Shown: positions 33,512 to 43,427, numbered from the stretch's first letter. The stretch is 64,000 bases of DNA from Streptomyces sp. Z26 (GCF_003665095.1 NZ_RCHV01000002.1:186001-250000), one strand, 5' to 3'. Made by a program: numbers and translations. The notes: generated by a model from the sequence alone, not told the origin.

Positions 33512-35473
33512 ATGGATTTCGGCAGGCGGGACGCCCGGGGCCTGCACGCCCCTGCCGATCTCGCCTGGCTGCGCGGCGTCGACGCGTACACGGTGGGCGG
33601 ATACACCGAGGCGGAGGACGAGTTCCGGACAGCCGTACGACTGGACCCGGGCATGGCCGACGGCTGGCTCGGGCTGCACGCCCTGCGGGCGGACACCGGC
33701 ACGGCGCTGCTGCGGATGTACGAGCACCGGGGCCGGTTCGGGGAGCAGCGCACCCGGCACGGGCGGAACCTCAACTCCTGGTACTGGCTGGGCTGGTGGG
33801 TGCAGCCCGTCCTGGAGACCGGCCGCGACCTGCTGCTCGCGCACGCCTCCCACTGGCTCGACGGGCGGCACGTGGCCGAGCTGGACCGGGCGCTCGCCGA
33901 CTGCCCGCCGGTGGAGACCGACCAGCAGGCGCGCTTCCTGCACGCGTGCCGCGCGTATCTGGCGAAGGACTGGGACCGGCTCGTACGGCACACCGAACCG
34001 CTCGTGGACGACCCGCTGCTGGGCATCGAGGCGGGCCTGTTCGCGGGCATGGCACGGGTCAGGCTGGAGATGTTCGCGCAGGCCGAACCGCTGCTCGCCG
34101 CCGCCCTGATGCGCTGCCGCAGCGAGCAGCCGCAGCGCAAGGAGCTGCGGTACTGGCTGGCGCGGGCGCGCGAGGGCACCGGCCGCAGCGCCGCCGCCCT
34201 GCCGCTGTACCGGGCGGTGCACCGGATCGACCCCGCGTTCATGGACACGGCGGCGCGGCTGACTGCGATCGCGGAGGGCGACGGGCTCGGCGACCCGTCC
34301 GGCATGGCCGCCGCCATGTCCACGGCGAACGCCGCGGGCGGCCAGGACCTGCTGGACCCGGGCGCGGACCCGGGCGGCGAGCCCGGCGAAGGACCGGACA
34401 CCGTCGGCCTGCCGGAATTCGGCGACGACGACCCGGAGCTGGACCTCGACGGCGCCGGGATCGACCCGTTACGCCTCGACGACACCGGCGACCCGCCGCG
34501 TACGGACCCCGGTTCCGCGCGGGAACGGCTGACGCGGCGCCACGGCGCGTCCGGCACGGACCGGCTGCCCGTCGGCCCGTCCGACCCGGTGCTGCTCGCG
34601 CAGGCGCTGGACGAGCTGGAACGGATGGTGGGGCTGGAGCCGGTGAAGCGGCAGGTCCGCGCACTGTCCGCGCAGCTGCACATGGCGCGGCTGCGCGCGG
34701 GCCAGGGGCTGCCCGTGCAGCCGCCGAAGCGGCACTTCATCTTCTCGGGGCCCTCGGGCACGGGGAAGACGACGGTCGCGCGCATCCTCGGCCGGGCGTT
34801 CTACGCGCTGGGGCTGCTCGGCGGCGACCATCTGGTGGAGGCCCAACGGGCCGATCTGGTGGGCGAGTTCCTCGGCCAGACCGCCGTCAAGGCGAACGAG
34901 CTGATCGACTCGGCGCTGGGCGGCGTCCTCTTCGTGGACGAGGCGTACGCGCTCTCCAACTCCGGTTACAGCAAGGGCGACGCGTACGGCGACGAGGCGC
35001 TCCAGGTGCTGCTGAAGCGCGCGGAGGACAACCGGGACCGGCTCGTGGTGATCCTCGCGGGCTACCCGGAGGGCATGGACCGGCTGCTGGCGGCGAACCC
35101 GGGGCTGGGTTCGCGCTTCACGACGCGCGTCGACTTCCCCAGCTACCGCCCGCTGGAACTGACCGCGATCGGTGAGGTGTTGGCCGCCGAGAACGGCGAC
35201 GTGTGGGACGAGGAGTCGCTGGAGGAGCTGCGCAGCATCGGCGGGCACGTCGTCGACCAGGACTGGATCGACGAGCTCGGCAACGGCCGTTTCCTGCGCA
35301 CCCTCTACGAGAAGAGCTGCGCCTACCGCGACCTGCGGCTCTCCGGCTACTCCGGCACCCCCGACCGGGACGACCTCTCGACGCTGCGGCTGCCGGACCT
35401 CATGCAGGCGTACGGCGAGGTCCTCGCGGGGCGCGGGCCGGAGCGCCCGCCGCCGGACGCGCCGCTGATCTGA
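33512..35473 (+). CDS. EccA-like AAA ATPase with TPR N-terminus
   Basis: A 653-residue protein. The first ~300 residues are helical TPR-like repeats (GGYTEAEDEFRTAVRLDPGMADGW, then ETDQQARFLHACRAYL). An acidic linker of ~80 residues separates them from a CbxX/CfqX-type AAA module: GLEPVKRQVRAL, Walker A GPSGTGKT near 413, Walker B GGVLFVDEAYAL near 472 and a sensor region VVILAGYPEGMDRLL. This layout is that of EccA, the type VII secretion chaperone-ATPase. No eccB-E, EsxA/B or mycosin gene is nearby. The ATG at 33512 has GGGGGAAG upstream; the longer frame back to 33254 is rejected. Confidence 0.85.
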   Translation: MDFGRRDARGLHAPADLAWLRGVDAYTVGGYTEAEDEFRTAVRLDPGMADGWLGLHALRADTGTALLRMYEHRGRFGEQRTRHGRNLNSWYWLGWWVQPVLETGRDLLLAHASHWLDGRHVAELDRALADCPPVETDQQARFLHACRAYLAKDWDRLVRHTEPLVDDPLLGIEAGLFAGMARVRLEMFAQAEPLLAAALMRCRSEQPQRKELRYWLARAREGTGRSAAALPLYRAVHRIDPAFMDTAARLTAIAEGDGLGDPSGMAAAMSTANAAGGQDLLDPGADPGGEPGEGPDTVGLPEFGDDDPELDLDGAGIDPLRLDDTGDPPRTDPGSARERLTRRHGASGTDRLPVGPSDPVLLAQALDELERMVGLEPVKRQVRALSAQLHMARLRAGQGLPVQPPKRHFIFSGPSGTGKTTVARILGRAFYALGLLGGDHLVEAQRADLVGEFLGQTAVKANELIDSALGGVLFVDEAYALSNSGYSKGDAYGDEALQVLLKRAEDNRDRLVVILAGYPEGMDRLLAANPGLGSRFTTRVDFPSYRPLELTAIGEVLAAENGDVWDEESLEELRSIGGHVVDQDWIDELGNGRFLRTLYEKSCAYRDLRLSGYSGTPDRDDLSTLRLPDLMQAYGEVLAGRGPERPPPDAPLI

Positions 35474-35478
35474 ACGGC

Positions 35479-35516
35479 GGCGGGGCGCGGCCGTACGGGT
35501 ACGGTCGCGCCCCGCC
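35479..35516. terminator. Strong bidirectional terminator
   Basis: A 17-bp stem with a single G.T pair and a CGGG loop, built on GGCGGGGCGCG and CCGTA with their complements. It fills the 50-bp gap between the convergent EccA-like and CNNM-type genes. Confidence 0.85.
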
Positions 35517-35523
35517 CCGCCCG

Positions 35524-36579
35524 TCAGCCGCCGGACGGGCTCGGTGCCGCGTCCCGGTGCGCGGGGTCCCGCACCTCCCCGACGAGCATCTCCAGCACGT
35601 CCTCCAGCGCGACCAGCCCCAGCACCCGCCCGCCCGGGTCGGCGACGGCGGCCAGGTGCGAGGCGGCGTTCCGCATCGCGCCGAGGGCGTCGTCCAGGGG
35701 CAGTTCGGCGCGCAGGGTGGCCATCGGCCGCCACAGGCGCTGCGGCACGGCGCGGTCGACGTGCTCGACGTCGAGGACGTCCTTGACGTGCACGTAGCCC
35801 ATGAAGGCGCCGTCGGCGGCGCGTACGGGGAAGCGGGAGTAGCCCGTGCGGACCGTCAGCTCCTCGATGGCGCGCGGGGTGACGGACGCGTCGACCGTCA
35901 CCAGGTCCGCCGGGTCCAGCAGCACGTCGGTGACCGGCCGGGAGCCCAACTCCAGTGCGTCCGCGAGGCGTTCGTGCTCCTCGTGGTCGAGGAGCCCGGC
36001 CTGCCGGGAGTCCTCCACCAGGTGCGTCAGCTGCTCGCTGGTGAAGACGGCGTCGACCTCGTCCTTCGGTTCGACGCCGAACGCCCGCAGGATGACGCCC
36101 GCGCAGGCGCCGAGCGCCACGGTGAACGGGCGGCACAGCCGGGCGAACGTGACCAGCGCCGGGCTGAACCAGAGCGCCGTACGCTCCGGCGCGGCCATCG
36201 CCAGGTTCTTCGGCACCATCTCCCCGATGACGAGGTGCAGGAAGACGACGGCGGCCAGCGCGATGACGTACCCCAGCGGATGCACCAGCGCCTCCGGCAC
36301 CCGTACGGCGTGGAACACCGGCTCCAGCAGGTGCGCCACGGTCGGTTCGGCCACGGCGCCCAGGGTGAGCGAGCAGATGGTGATGCCGAACTGCGCGGCC
36401 GCCATCATCTGCGGCAGGTTCTCCAGCCCGGTGAGCACCCGGCGGGCGCGGGCCGAGCCCTCGGCCGCGAGGGGCTCGATCTGGCTGCGGCGGACGGAGA
36501 CGAGGGCGAACTCGGCGCCGACGAAGAAGCCGTTGGCGAGCACCAGCACACCGGCGAAGAGGAGTTGGAGGACGCTCAC
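35524..36579 (-). CDS. CNNM/HlyC-CorC family membrane protein (short)
   Basis: A 351-residue protein. The DUF21/CNNM domain covers ~1-190, with helices in LLFAGVLVLANGFFVGAEFALVSVRRSQIE, AAAQFGITICSLTLG and IALAAVVFLHLVIGEMVPKNLAM. Two CBS domains follow (~205-335, with SRFPVRAADGAFMGYVHVKDVL and GLVALEDVLEMLVGEV). The C-terminal CorC_HlyC domain is missing. Members export magnesium or other divalent ions. Its ATG overlaps the stop of the paralogue upstream (ATGA), so the two likely form a heteromeric or coupled pair. Confidence 0.88.
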   Translation of the reverse strand: MSVLQLLFAGVLVLANGFFVGAEFALVSVRRSQIEPLAAEGSARARRVLTGLENLPQMMAAAQFGITICSLTLGAVAEPTVAHLLEPVFHAVRVPEALVHPLGYVIALAAVVFLHLVIGEMVPKNLAMAAPERTALWFSPALVTFARLCRPFTVALGACAGVILRAFGVEPKDEVDAVFTSEQLTHLVEDSRQAGLLDHEEHERLADALELGSRPVTDVLLDPADLVTVDASVTPRAIEELTVRTGYSRFPVRAADGAFMGYVHVKDVLDVEHVDRAVPQRLWRPMATLRAELPLDDALGAMRNAASHLAAVADPGGRVLGLVALEDVLEMLVGEVRDPAHRDAAPSPSGG

Positions 36580-38060
36580 GACGCCGCCCCCGCCCGTACG
36601 CCGCGCGCCGCGCGCGTACCCGCGCCCGCGTCCGGAACCCGGTGCGGGTCCGCGGCGGGCGCGCCGTCGCGCGCGCCCGTACGCGGGCCGGGTGGCGCGG
36701 GCGCCCGCGCGCCGGTGGTCTCCGCGCCGGGCGCCCCGGGCGCGGCGGGTTCCGTGCGCACCAGGCGTACGCGCTCGGCGCGGTGGTGGGTGACCAGGCG
36801 CACCCGCAGCTGCCAGCCGCCGGGGCCGTCCAGCCGGGCGGTGTCGCCGGGCGCGGGGATGCGCCCGAGGACGTCCGCGACGAGTCCGGCCACCGTCTCG
36901 TACGGCCCGTCGGGCGCCTCCAGGCCGATCCGCCGCAGCGTGTCGACGCGGCAGGCGCCGTCGGCCTCCCAGGCGGGGAGCCCGTCGGGGTCGGGGACGA
37001 CGGCGAGCGGCGGCGGGTCCTCGTCGTCGTGCTCGTCGCGGACCTCCCCGACGAGTTCCTCGACGATGTCCTCCAGGGTGACGACCCCGGCGGTGCCGCC
37101 GTACTCGTCGACGACGACCGCGATCGGCTGCTCGCTGCGCAGCCGCTCCAGCAGCGGCTGCACGGGCAGGCTGCCGGGGACCAGCAGGGCGGGCACGGTG
37201 ATGCGGGACACGGGGGTGCGGGGGCGCTCGTCGCGCGGGACCGTCAGCGCGTCCTTGAGCTGGACGATGCCGGTGACCTCGTCCAACCGCTCGCGGTAGA
37301 CGGGGAAGCGGGAGAGGCCGGTGGCGCGCGTCAGGTTCAGCACGTCCTGCACGGTGGCCCCGGTCTCCAGCCCGCAGACGCGCACGCGCGGTGTCATCAC
37401 GCGCTGCGCGGTGAGGTCCCCGAGCGACAGGGTGCGCACGAACAGGTCCGCGATGTCCTGCTCGATGGCCCCGGCGCGGGCCGAGTGCCGGGCGAGCGAG
37501 ACGAGTTCACCGGGCGTACGGGCGGACGCCAGCTCCTCCGCGGGCTCGACGCCGAAGAGGCGGACGAGGCGGTTGGCGACGGCGTTCAGCAGGGCGATCA
37601 CCGGGCGGAAGAACGTGGCGAACACCCGCTGCGGCCCGGCGACGAAGCGCGCGACGGCCAGCGGCCGGGACACGGCCCAGTTCTTCGGTACGAGTTCGCC
37701 CACCACCATCTGCACGGCGGACGCGGTGAACATGCCGACGAGCACGGCCACCCCGGGCACCACGCCCGTGGGCAGCCCGGTCGCGGTGAGCGGGCCGTCC
37801 AGCAGGGAGGCGAGCGCGGGCTCGGCCAGCATGCCGACGACGAGGGAGGTGAGGGTGATGCCGAGCTGGGTGCCGGAGAGCTGGAACGACAGCTCGCGCA
37901 GGGCCCGTACGACGCTGCGGGCGCGGCGGTCGCCGGCGGCCGCGGCACGTTCGGCTTCGGGGCGCTCTACGGTGACGAGGCCGAACTCGGCGGCCACGAA
38001 GAAGCCGTTGGCGAGGATCAGCAGGAAGGCCGCGGTGAGCAGCAGCAGGGGCGTGGTCAC
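36576..38060 (-). CDS. CNNM/HlyC-CorC family membrane protein (long)
   Basis: A 494-residue paralogue of the next gene. The CNNM domain (LLLTAAFLLILANGFFVAAEFGLVTVERPE, GTQLGITLTSLVVGMLAEP, VVGELVPKNWAVS), two CBS domains (SRFPVYRERLDEVTGIVQLKDAL, PIAVVVDEYGGTAGVVTLEDIVEELVGEV) and a C-terminal CorC_HlyC domain (GLPAWEADGACRVDTL) are all present. A disordered Ala/Pro/Gly tail of ~60 residues ends it. The predicted role is divalent-cation efflux gated by nucleotides at the CBS pair. Having the long and short forms in tandem is common in actinobacteria. Confidence 0.9.
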   Translation of the reverse strand: MTTPLLLLTAAFLLILANGFFVAAEFGLVTVERPEAERAAAAGDRRARSVVRALRELSFQLSGTQLGITLTSLVVGMLAEPALASLLDGPLTATGLPTGVVPGVAVLVGMFTASAVQMVVGELVPKNWAVSRPLAVARFVAGPQRVFATFFRPVIALLNAVANRLVRLFGVEPAEELASARTPGELVSLARHSARAGAIEQDIADLFVRTLSLGDLTAQRVMTPRVRVCGLETGATVQDVLNLTRATGLSRFPVYRERLDEVTGIVQLKDALTVPRDERPRTPVSRITVPALLVPGSLPVQPLLERLRSEQPIAVVVDEYGGTAGVVTLEDIVEELVGEVRDEHDDEDPPPLAVVPDPDGLPAWEADGACRVDTLRRIGLEAPDGPYETVAGLVADVLGRIPAPGDTARLDGPGGWQLRVRLVTHHRAERVRLVRTEPAAPGAPGAETTGARAPAPPGPRTGARDGAPAADPHRVPDAGAGTRAARGVRAGAAS

Positions 38061-38412
38061 CGGCGCTCACCCCGTGCGGCGCGGCGCGCGCCGCGCTGTT
38101 CCCGTTCCTCTCGGCAGGCCGTCGCTCCGCGGGGGGCGACGGCGCGGGTACTGCCAGACGTTCCGTCCATCGGTGGAGGGGGTCACTCCTCGGTTCGCAG
38201 GGGTCCGCGCGGGGGCGGGGCGGCCGGGCGCCGCGACGCACCAGAGTAGTCAAAGGAGGGCGGCCCGTGGAGTCTCCAGTTCGCGCCCGACCGGTCACCC
38301 GGAGTGTCCGGGGGCGGCCCAACCGGCCCCGTACGGGGCGCCGTTCCGTACCCGCGCACGTCACGCCGTACGGGTCCGGGCGTACGGGTCCGGGTCGCGC
38401 GCCCCGGAGCCG
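38061..38412. other. Intergenic region with palindrome and 14-bp repeat
   Basis: 352 bp between the long CNNM gene and the PH-domain gene. It contains the 12-bp palindrome CCCCGTACGGGG at 38327-38338 and two head-to-tail copies of CGTACGGGTCCGGG at 38367-38394. These lie just downstream of the PH-domain gene and may take part in termination. Confidence 0.6.
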
Positions 38413-38874
38413 TCAGCGCTCCGGGGTGCCGTACCGCTCCGCGAGGGCGCGCAGCGTACGGGCGTCGCTGACGGCCTGCTCCTTGGCGACGCCCGGCTGG
38501 ATGCCCATCGCGGGGAGGCTGGTGCCGTCCGCGAGGTCCAGGTACACCCACGGGTCGCCCGCCCGCAGGTTCACGCGCAGGATCTCCGCCCAGTCCAGAT
38601 GGCGGGTGGTGGTGAGGTTCACGACGGTGACGCCGTCCGTCGCCGCGATCACGTGCGGGCGGCTGAGCAGCAGCAGGACGGCGAGGAACAGCGCCCCGGT
38701 GAGGACGAAGCTGCTCCGCTCCCCCGGGCTCAGCGTGTCCAGCACCAGCGCGACGACGCTGATCACCGCGCAGGCGGCGACGCCCACACCGATCAGGACC
38801 ACGCGGGTACGGGTCGGCCGGAAGGTGACGGGCAGGTCGGGCAGGCGGGCGGGGGCGGGCGAGGACTCGGACAT
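38413..38874 (-). CDS. PH domain-containing membrane protein
   Basis: A 153-residue protein with two helices (~24-44 VVLIGVGVAACAVISVVALVL and ~56-70 FVLTGALFLAVLLLL). A bacterial PH-like beta domain follows: VIAATDGVTVVNLTTTRHLDWAEILRVNL, then DPWVYLDLADGTSLPAMGIQ. Such proteins sit immediately after hisG in Streptomyces. It starts 16 nt after the hisG stop and is the last gene of the rib-his run. Function is unknown; it is not an obvious part of histidine synthesis. Confidence 0.8.
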   Translation of the reverse strand: MSESSPAPARLPDLPVTFRPTRTRVVLIGVGVAACAVISVVALVLDTLSPGERSSFVLTGALFLAVLLLLSRPHVIAATDGVTVVNLTTTRHLDWAEILRVNLRAGDPWVYLDLADGTSLPAMGIQPGVAKEQAVSDARTLRALAERYGTPER

Positions 38875-38890
38875 GTGGACTCCCCGCCGG

Positions 38891-39739
38891 TCAGAGGCGG
38901 CAGGCGTGGATGCCGGTGGTGAGGATGGCGCGGGCGCCCAGCTCGTAGAGGTCGTCCATGATCCGCTGGGCCTCGTTGGTGAGCACCATGGACCGTACGG
39001 CGACCCAGCCCTCGTCGTGCAGCGGCGAGACGGTGGGCGACTCCAGGCCGGGGGTGAGGGCCACGGCGGCCTCCAGACGCTCGGCGCGGATGTCGTAGTC
39101 CATCATCACGTACCGCCGGGCGACGAGGACGCCCTGCATCCGGCGCAGGAACTGCTGCACCTTGGGGTCGTCGGCGGCGGCGCCCGCACGTCGTACGACG
39201 ACGGCCTCGGAGTGCAGGATCGGGTCGCTGATGATCTTTAGACCTGCGTTGCGGAGGGTGGTGCCCGTCTCCACGACGTCGGCGATGACCTCGGCGACGC
39301 CGAGCTGGATGGCGGTCTCGACGGCGCCGTCGAGGCGGACCACGGAGGCGTCCACCCCGTTGTCCGCGAGGTGGCGGCCGACGAGTCCGGGGAAGGAGGT
39401 GGCGACGGTCATCCCGCCGAACTCGGTGACGTCCTTCGCCGTGCCCGGCCGGGTGGCGTAGCGGAACGTGGAGCCCGCGAAGCCGAGCCGGAGGATCTCC
39501 TCGGCGTTCGCGCCGGAGTCCAGCAGCAGGTCCCGGCCGGTGATGCCGATGTCGAGCTTGCCGGAGCCGACGTACACGGCGATGTCGCGGGGGCGCAGGA
39601 AGAAGAACTCGACGCCGTTGTCGGCGTCCGCGAGGACCAGCTCGCGGCGGTCCTTGCGCTGCCGGTAACCCGCCTCATGCAGCATCGCCGACGCGGGGTC
39701 GGAGAGTGAACCCTTGTTGGGGACGGCGATGCGCAGCAT
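38891..39739 (-). CDS. hisG: ATP phosphoribosyltransferase, long form
   Basis: A 282-residue enzyme beginning MLRIAVPNKGSLSDPASAML. The catalytic domain shows DIGITGRDLLLD, GVAEVIADVVETGTTLRNAGL (PRPP loop) and ends near 210. The C-terminal ~75 residues are the ACT-like domain for histidine feedback, so this is HisG(L) and does not need HisZ. It joins ATP and PRPP in the first step of histidine synthesis. It follows hisE after 102 bp on the same strand. Confidence 0.97.
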   Translation of the reverse strand: MLRIAVPNKGSLSDPASAMLHEAGYRQRKDRRELVLADADNGVEFFFLRPRDIAVYVGSGKLDIGITGRDLLLDSGANAEEILRLGFAGSTFRYATRPGTAKDVTEFGGMTVATSFPGLVGRHLADNGVDASVVRLDGAVETAIQLGVAEVIADVVETGTTLRNAGLKIISDPILHSEAVVVRRAGAAADDPKVQQFLRRMQGVLVARRYVMMDYDIRAERLEAAVALTPGLESPTVSPLHDEGWVAVRSMVLTNEAQRIMDDLYELGARAILTTGIHACRL

Positions 39740-39841
39740 GGACGGGCTTCCTTCGGTGCGGTGGTGCGCGTACGGGCGGAGGGGTGCGGCGTGCGGGGGT
39801 TCGGGGTGGCGCGGAGGGCCGGGCCCGGTGGGGCCGCGGGC

Positions 39842-40114
39842 TCAGAGATGAGCGTATACGTCGTCGAGGGAGACGCCGCGGGCGATCATCATGACCTGCA
39901 CGTGGTAGAGCAGCTGGGAGATCTCCTCCGCCGTGCGGTCCTCACCCTCGTACTCGGCGGCCATCCACACCTCGGCCGCCTCCTCGACGACCTTCTTCCC
40001 GATCGCGTGCACGCCCTTGCCGACCAGTTCGGCGGTGCGGGAGGTGATCGGGTCGCCGGTGGCGGCTTTCTGCTGGAGCTCGTCGAAAAGCTCCTCGAAT
40101 GTCTTGTTGGCCAT
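39842..40114 (-). CDS. hisE: Phosphoribosyl-ATP pyrophosphohydrolase
   Basis: A 90-residue MazG-like protein of exact family size. [18 protein letters not shown] and [25 protein letters not shown] contain the EExxE-type metal site, with [20 protein letters not shown] at the end. It hydrolyses phosphoribosyl-ATP to phosphoribosyl-AMP, the second step of histidine synthesis. It starts only 32 nt past the ribH stop, so it probably lies on the rib transcript. Confidence 0.97.
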   Translation of the reverse strand: MANKTFEELFDELQQKAATGDPITSRTAELVGKGVHAIGKKVVEEAAEVWMAAEYEGEDRTAEEISQLLYHVQVMMIARGVSLDDVYAHL

Positions 40115-40146
40115 GGTGGGGCAACTCTACGTGGCGGCTGTACGGG

Positions 40147-40632
40147 TCAGCGTGCCGGGACGGGTACGGCGCGCAGGGCCGCGGCCGTGGCGACGGCGGC
40201 GGTGACCGCTTCGTGCCCCTTGTCCTCGTTCGATCCGGGCAGCCCGGCGCGGTCGAGGGCCTGGTCGTCGGTGTCGCAGGTGAGGACGCCGAAGCCGACG
40301 GGCACGCCGGTGTCGACGGAGACCTGGGTGAGGCCCTGGGTCACGCCCTGGCACACGTAGTCGAAGTGCGGGGTGCCGCCCCGGACGACGACGCCGAGGG
40401 CGACGACCGCGTCGTACCCCCGGTCGGCCAACACCCTGGCGGCGACGGGCAGTTCGAAGCTGCCGGGGACGCGGACCACGGCGGGCTCCGCGGCGCCCAG
40501 CTCGCGCAGCGCGCGCAGGGCGCCGTCGAGGAGGCCGTCCATGACCTTCTCGTGCCACTGCGCGGCGACCACCGCGACCCGCAGGTCGCCGCAGTCGGTG
40601 ACGGTCAGTCGGGGTGCGCCGTTGCCGCTCAC
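40147..40632 (-). CDS. ribH: 6,7-dimethyl-8-ribityllumazine synthase
   Basis: A 161-residue protein of standard size. Motifs are [59 protein letters not shown] (catalytic His) and [21 protein letters not shown]. It condenses the pyrimidinedione with dihydroxybutanone phosphate in riboflavin synthesis and forms icosahedral or pentameric shells. It is separated from ribBA by 154 bp containing a 9-bp tandem repeat. Confidence 0.97.
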   Translation of the reverse strand: MSGNGAPRLTVTDCGDLRVAVVAAQWHEKVMDGLLDGALRALRELGAAEPAVVRVPGSFELPVAARVLADRGYDAVVALGVVVRGGTPHFDYVCQGVTQGLTQVSVDTGVPVGFGVLTCDTDDQALDRAGLPGSNEDKGHEAVTAAVATAAALRAVPVPAR

Positions 40633-40680
40633 GTCGTTCTTCTCTCCTCGTCCGGGGTGCTGCCGGTGGTCAGGGGTGGG

Positions 40681-40743
40681 GTCGTACGGGTCCTACGAGT
40701 CGTGCGGGTCGTGCGGGTCCTACGGGTCGTGCGGTTGGTACGG
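40681..40743. repeat. Seven 9-bp tandem repeats between ribBA and ribH
   Basis: Degenerate copies of GTCGTRCGG or GTCCTACGG run head-to-tail from 40681 to 40743. The spacer is transcribed with the rib operon. The repeat does not disturb either coding sequence. Confidence 0.75.
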
Positions 40744-40786
40744 GGTGGCGCGGCGGGTGTGCCGGGCGGCCGGGCCGGGTGGCGGC

Positions 40787-42112
40787 TCACTGGTTGCCGC
40801 ACGCGGAGACCGCGGCGGCCGCGAGCGCGCCGTCCAGGCCGGGCAGGTCGTGGCCCATGCGGTCGCGCTTGGTGCGCAGGTAGCGGATGTTGTGCTCGCC
40901 CGCCTGCACGGGCATCGGCTCGCGGCCCTCGACGCGCAGCCCGTGCCGCAGCAACGCGTCGGTCTTGTCGGGGTTGTTGGTCATCAGCCGCAGGGAGCGC
41001 ACACCGAGGTCGGTGAGGATCCGCGCGGCGGCGCCGTAGTCGCGGGCGTCGGCGGGGAGGCCGAGCGCGAGGTTGGCGTCGAGGGTGTCGTGGCCGCTCT
41101 CCTGCAACTCGTACGCGCGCAGCTTGGGCAGCAGCCCGATGCCGCGGCCCTCGTGGCCGCGCAGGTAGAGGACGACGCCGCGGCCCTCGGCCTGGACGCG
41201 GGCCAGGGACTCCTGGAGCTGCGGGCCGCAGTCGCAGCGCAGCGAGCCGAAGACGTCGCCGGTGAGGCACTCGGAGTGGACGCGCACCAACACGTCGGCG
41301 CCGTCGCCCAGTTCGCCCGCGACGAGCGCGACGTGCTCGACGCCGTCGGTGGTGGAGCGGTAGCCGTACGCGCGGAAGTCGCCGTGCCGGGTGGGCAGTC
41401 GGGTCACGGCCTCGCGGCGTACGACGGGCTCTTCGGAGCGGCGGTACGCGATGAGGTCCTCGATGGAGATGATCGCCAGGCCGTGCTTGCGCGCGAACGG
41501 CACCAGCTCCGGCAGCCGCAGCATCGAGCCGTCCTCGGCGGCGATCTCCACGATGGCCGCGGCGGGCCGCAGTCCGGCCAGCCGGGCCAGGTCGACGCCC
41601 GCCTCGGTGTGCCCGGGGCGTTCCAGCACGCCGCCCTCGCGGGCGCGCAGCGGGAAGACGTGGCCGGGGCGTACGAAGTCGTCGGCGGCGGCGCCGGGTT
41701 CGGCCAGGAGGCGGATGGTGGTGGCGCGGTCGGACGCGGAGATGCCGGTGGTCACGCCGTGCGCGGGGGCGGCGTCGACGGAGACGGTGAACGCCGTGCG
41801 CATCGACTCGCCGTTCCGCTCGACCATCTGCGGCAGGTCGAGCCGGTCCAGCTCGGAGGGGACCAGCGGCGCGCAGATCAGGCCCCGGCACTCGCTCATC
41901 ATGAACGCGATGATCTCGGGGGTGACCCGTTCCGCGGCGACGATCAGGTCGCCCTCGTTCTCCCGGTCCTCGTCGTCCACCACGACGACGGGCCGCCCGG
42001 CGGCGATGTCCGTGACGGCGCGCGCGACGGGGTCGAGCACGAGGTCCCGCCCGTCGTACGGGCCGGGCGCGGGGGCGGGGACTGCTGCGGGCGTGCCGTG
42101 CGGTGCGGTCAT
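40787..42112 (-). CDS. ribBA: Bifunctional DHBP synthase / GTP cyclohydrolase II
   Basis: A 441-residue fusion. The RibB half has [16 protein letters not shown] (acidic metal loop), [24 protein letters not shown] and [14 protein letters not shown]. The RibA half has the zinc motif [20 protein letters not shown], then [18 protein letters not shown] and [14 protein letters not shown]. It supplies both precursors of riboflavin from GTP and ribulose 5-phosphate. Its ATG overlaps the ribM stop (ATGA). The longer frame upstream is only the shadow of ribM. Confidence 0.96.
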   Translation of the reverse strand: MTAPHGTPAAVPAPAPGPYDGRDLVLDPVARAVTDIAAGRPVVVVDDEDRENEGDLIVAAERVTPEIIAFMMSECRGLICAPLVPSELDRLDLPQMVERNGESMRTAFTVSVDAAPAHGVTTGISASDRATTIRLLAEPGAAADDFVRPGHVFPLRAREGGVLERPGHTEAGVDLARLAGLRPAAAIVEIAAEDGSMLRLPELVPFARKHGLAIISIEDLIAYRRSEEPVVRREAVTRLPTRHGDFRAYGYRSTTDGVEHVALVAGELGDGADVLVRVHSECLTGDVFGSLRCDCGPQLQESLARVQAEGRGVVLYLRGHEGRGIGLLPKLRAYELQESGHDTLDANLALGLPADARDYGAAARILTDLGVRSLRLMTNNPDKTDALLRHGLRVEGREPMPVQAGEHNIRYLRTKRDRMGHDLPGLDGALAAAAVSACGNQ

Positions 42113-42771
42113 GCGGCCGCTCCTTCCAGGACGGGCTGCTGCGGTGCCGGGTGCCGACGCGTCCGGAGCCACCAGGCGCGCAGGCCCCACAGGACGAGGC
42201 CGAGGTAGACGACGTAGACGAGCCCGGAGAAGGCCAGTCCGCTGCTGAACGCAAGCGGCACGCCGACGACGTCCACCAGCAGCCACGCGAACCAGAACTC
42301 GACGAGCCCGCGCGCCTGCGCGGCCATCGCCGCGAGGGTGCCGACGAAGATGTACGCGTCCGGCCACGGGTTCCAGGACAGCGACGGCACCAGCGTGAAC
42401 AGGGTGCCGACGGCGAGCGTGCCCACCGCCGTGCCGGCGGCCAGCAGGCCGCGTTCGCGCGGGGTGGCGAAGCGGACGGCGACGGCGCCGTCCGCGTCCT
42501 GGCGGGCGCCGCGCCGCCACTGCTGCCAGCCCCAGACGGATACGGCGACGACGAGCAGCTGCTTGCCGACGCCGCCGGACAGCTGCGCGGAGGCGTACGC
42601 GGTGACGAGGACCAGGCCGGACAGCAGCTGCGCGGGCCAGGTCAGCAGGGAGCGGCGCCAGCCGAGCGCGAGGGCGAGCAGGCCGATGACGTTGCCGAGC
42701 ATGTCGGACCAGATGACGTGCTGCCCGAACGCGGTGAACGCCTCGCCGTTGAGCCAGTCGAAGGCGCTCAT
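42109..42771 (-). CDS. ribM: Riboflavin transporter RibM (PnuC-like)
   Basis: A 220-residue membrane protein with seven or so helices. The PnuC-type features are [37 protein letters not shown] and [33 protein letters not shown]. PnuC proteins import nicotinamide riboside. The branch inside actinobacterial FMN-riboswitch operons is RibM, a riboflavin uptake protein known from S. davaonensis and Corynebacterium. It overlaps both ribE and ribBA by four bases, so its stoichiometry is tied to the pathway. Confidence 0.9.
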   Translation of the reverse strand: MSAFDWLNGEAFTAFGQHVIWSDMLGNVIGLLALALGWRRSLLTWPAQLLSGLVLVTAYASAQLSGGVGKQLLVVAVSVWGWQQWRRGARQDADGAVAVRFATPRERGLLAAGTAVGTLAVGTLFTLVPSLSWNPWPDAYIFVGTLAAMAAQARGLVEFWFAWLLVDVVGVPLAFSSGLAFSGLVYVVYLGLVLWGLRAWWLRTRRHPAPQQPVLEGAAA

Positions 42772-43427
42772 CGGGCACCCTCCCCGGCGGGCGTGACGGT
42801 GGCGGTGGCGGTGGGGGCGGCGGGCGCACCGGCGGTGGCGTTCGCGCCGAGCAGCCGTTCCACGTACTTGGCGAGCACGTCGACCTCCAGGTTGACCGGG
42901 TCGCCGACCCGCTTGACGCCGAGGGTCGTCAGGTCGAGCGTCGTGGGGATCAGGCTGACGGTGAACGAGTCGTCGCCCGCCTCGACGACCGTGAGGGAGA
43001 CGCCGTCGACGGTGATGGAGCCCTTCTCCACGACGTAGCGGGCGAGGCCGTCCGGCAGGGCGACCCGTACCAGCTCCCAGTGGTCGCCGGGCACCCGCTC
43101 GGTGAGGGTGCCGGTGCCGTCGACATGGCCCTGTACGAGGTGGCCGCCGAGCCTGCCGCCGAGCGCCATGGGGCGTTCGAGGTTGACGCGGTCGCCGGTG
43201 CGCAGGGCGCCGAGGCAGGAACGGTGCAGGGTCTCGGCCATGACGTCGGCGGTGAACGCGCCGTCGTCCGCCGTGACCACGGTCAGGCAGACGCCGTTGA
43301 CGGCGATCGAGTCGCCGTGCCGCGCGCCCTCGGTGACGAGGGGGCCGCGCAGCCGGAAGCGGGAGGAGTCGCCACGGTTCTCCACGGCGACGACCTCGCC
43401 CAGCTCTTCGACGATTCCGGTGAACAT
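42768..43427 (-). CDS. ribE: Riboflavin synthase, alpha chain
   Basis: A 219-residue protein with two lumazine-binding repeats: [25 protein letters not shown] and [10 protein letters not shown] in the first, and [28 protein letters not shown] and [16 protein letters not shown] in the second. It dismutates two ribityllumazines into riboflavin. The start at 43427 shares one base with the ribD stop (TGATG). A short Ala/Thr/Pro tail follows the second repeat. Confidence 0.97.
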   Translation of the reverse strand: MFTGIVEELGEVVAVENRGDSSRFRLRGPLVTEGARHGDSIAVNGVCLTVVTADDGAFTADVMAETLHRSCLGALRTGDRVNLERPMALGGRLGGHLVQGHVDGTGTLTERVPGDHWELVRVALPDGLARYVVEKGSITVDGVSLTVVEAGDDSFTVSLIPTTLDLTTLGVKRVGDPVNLEVDVLAKYVERLLGANATAGAPAAPTATATVTPAGEGAR

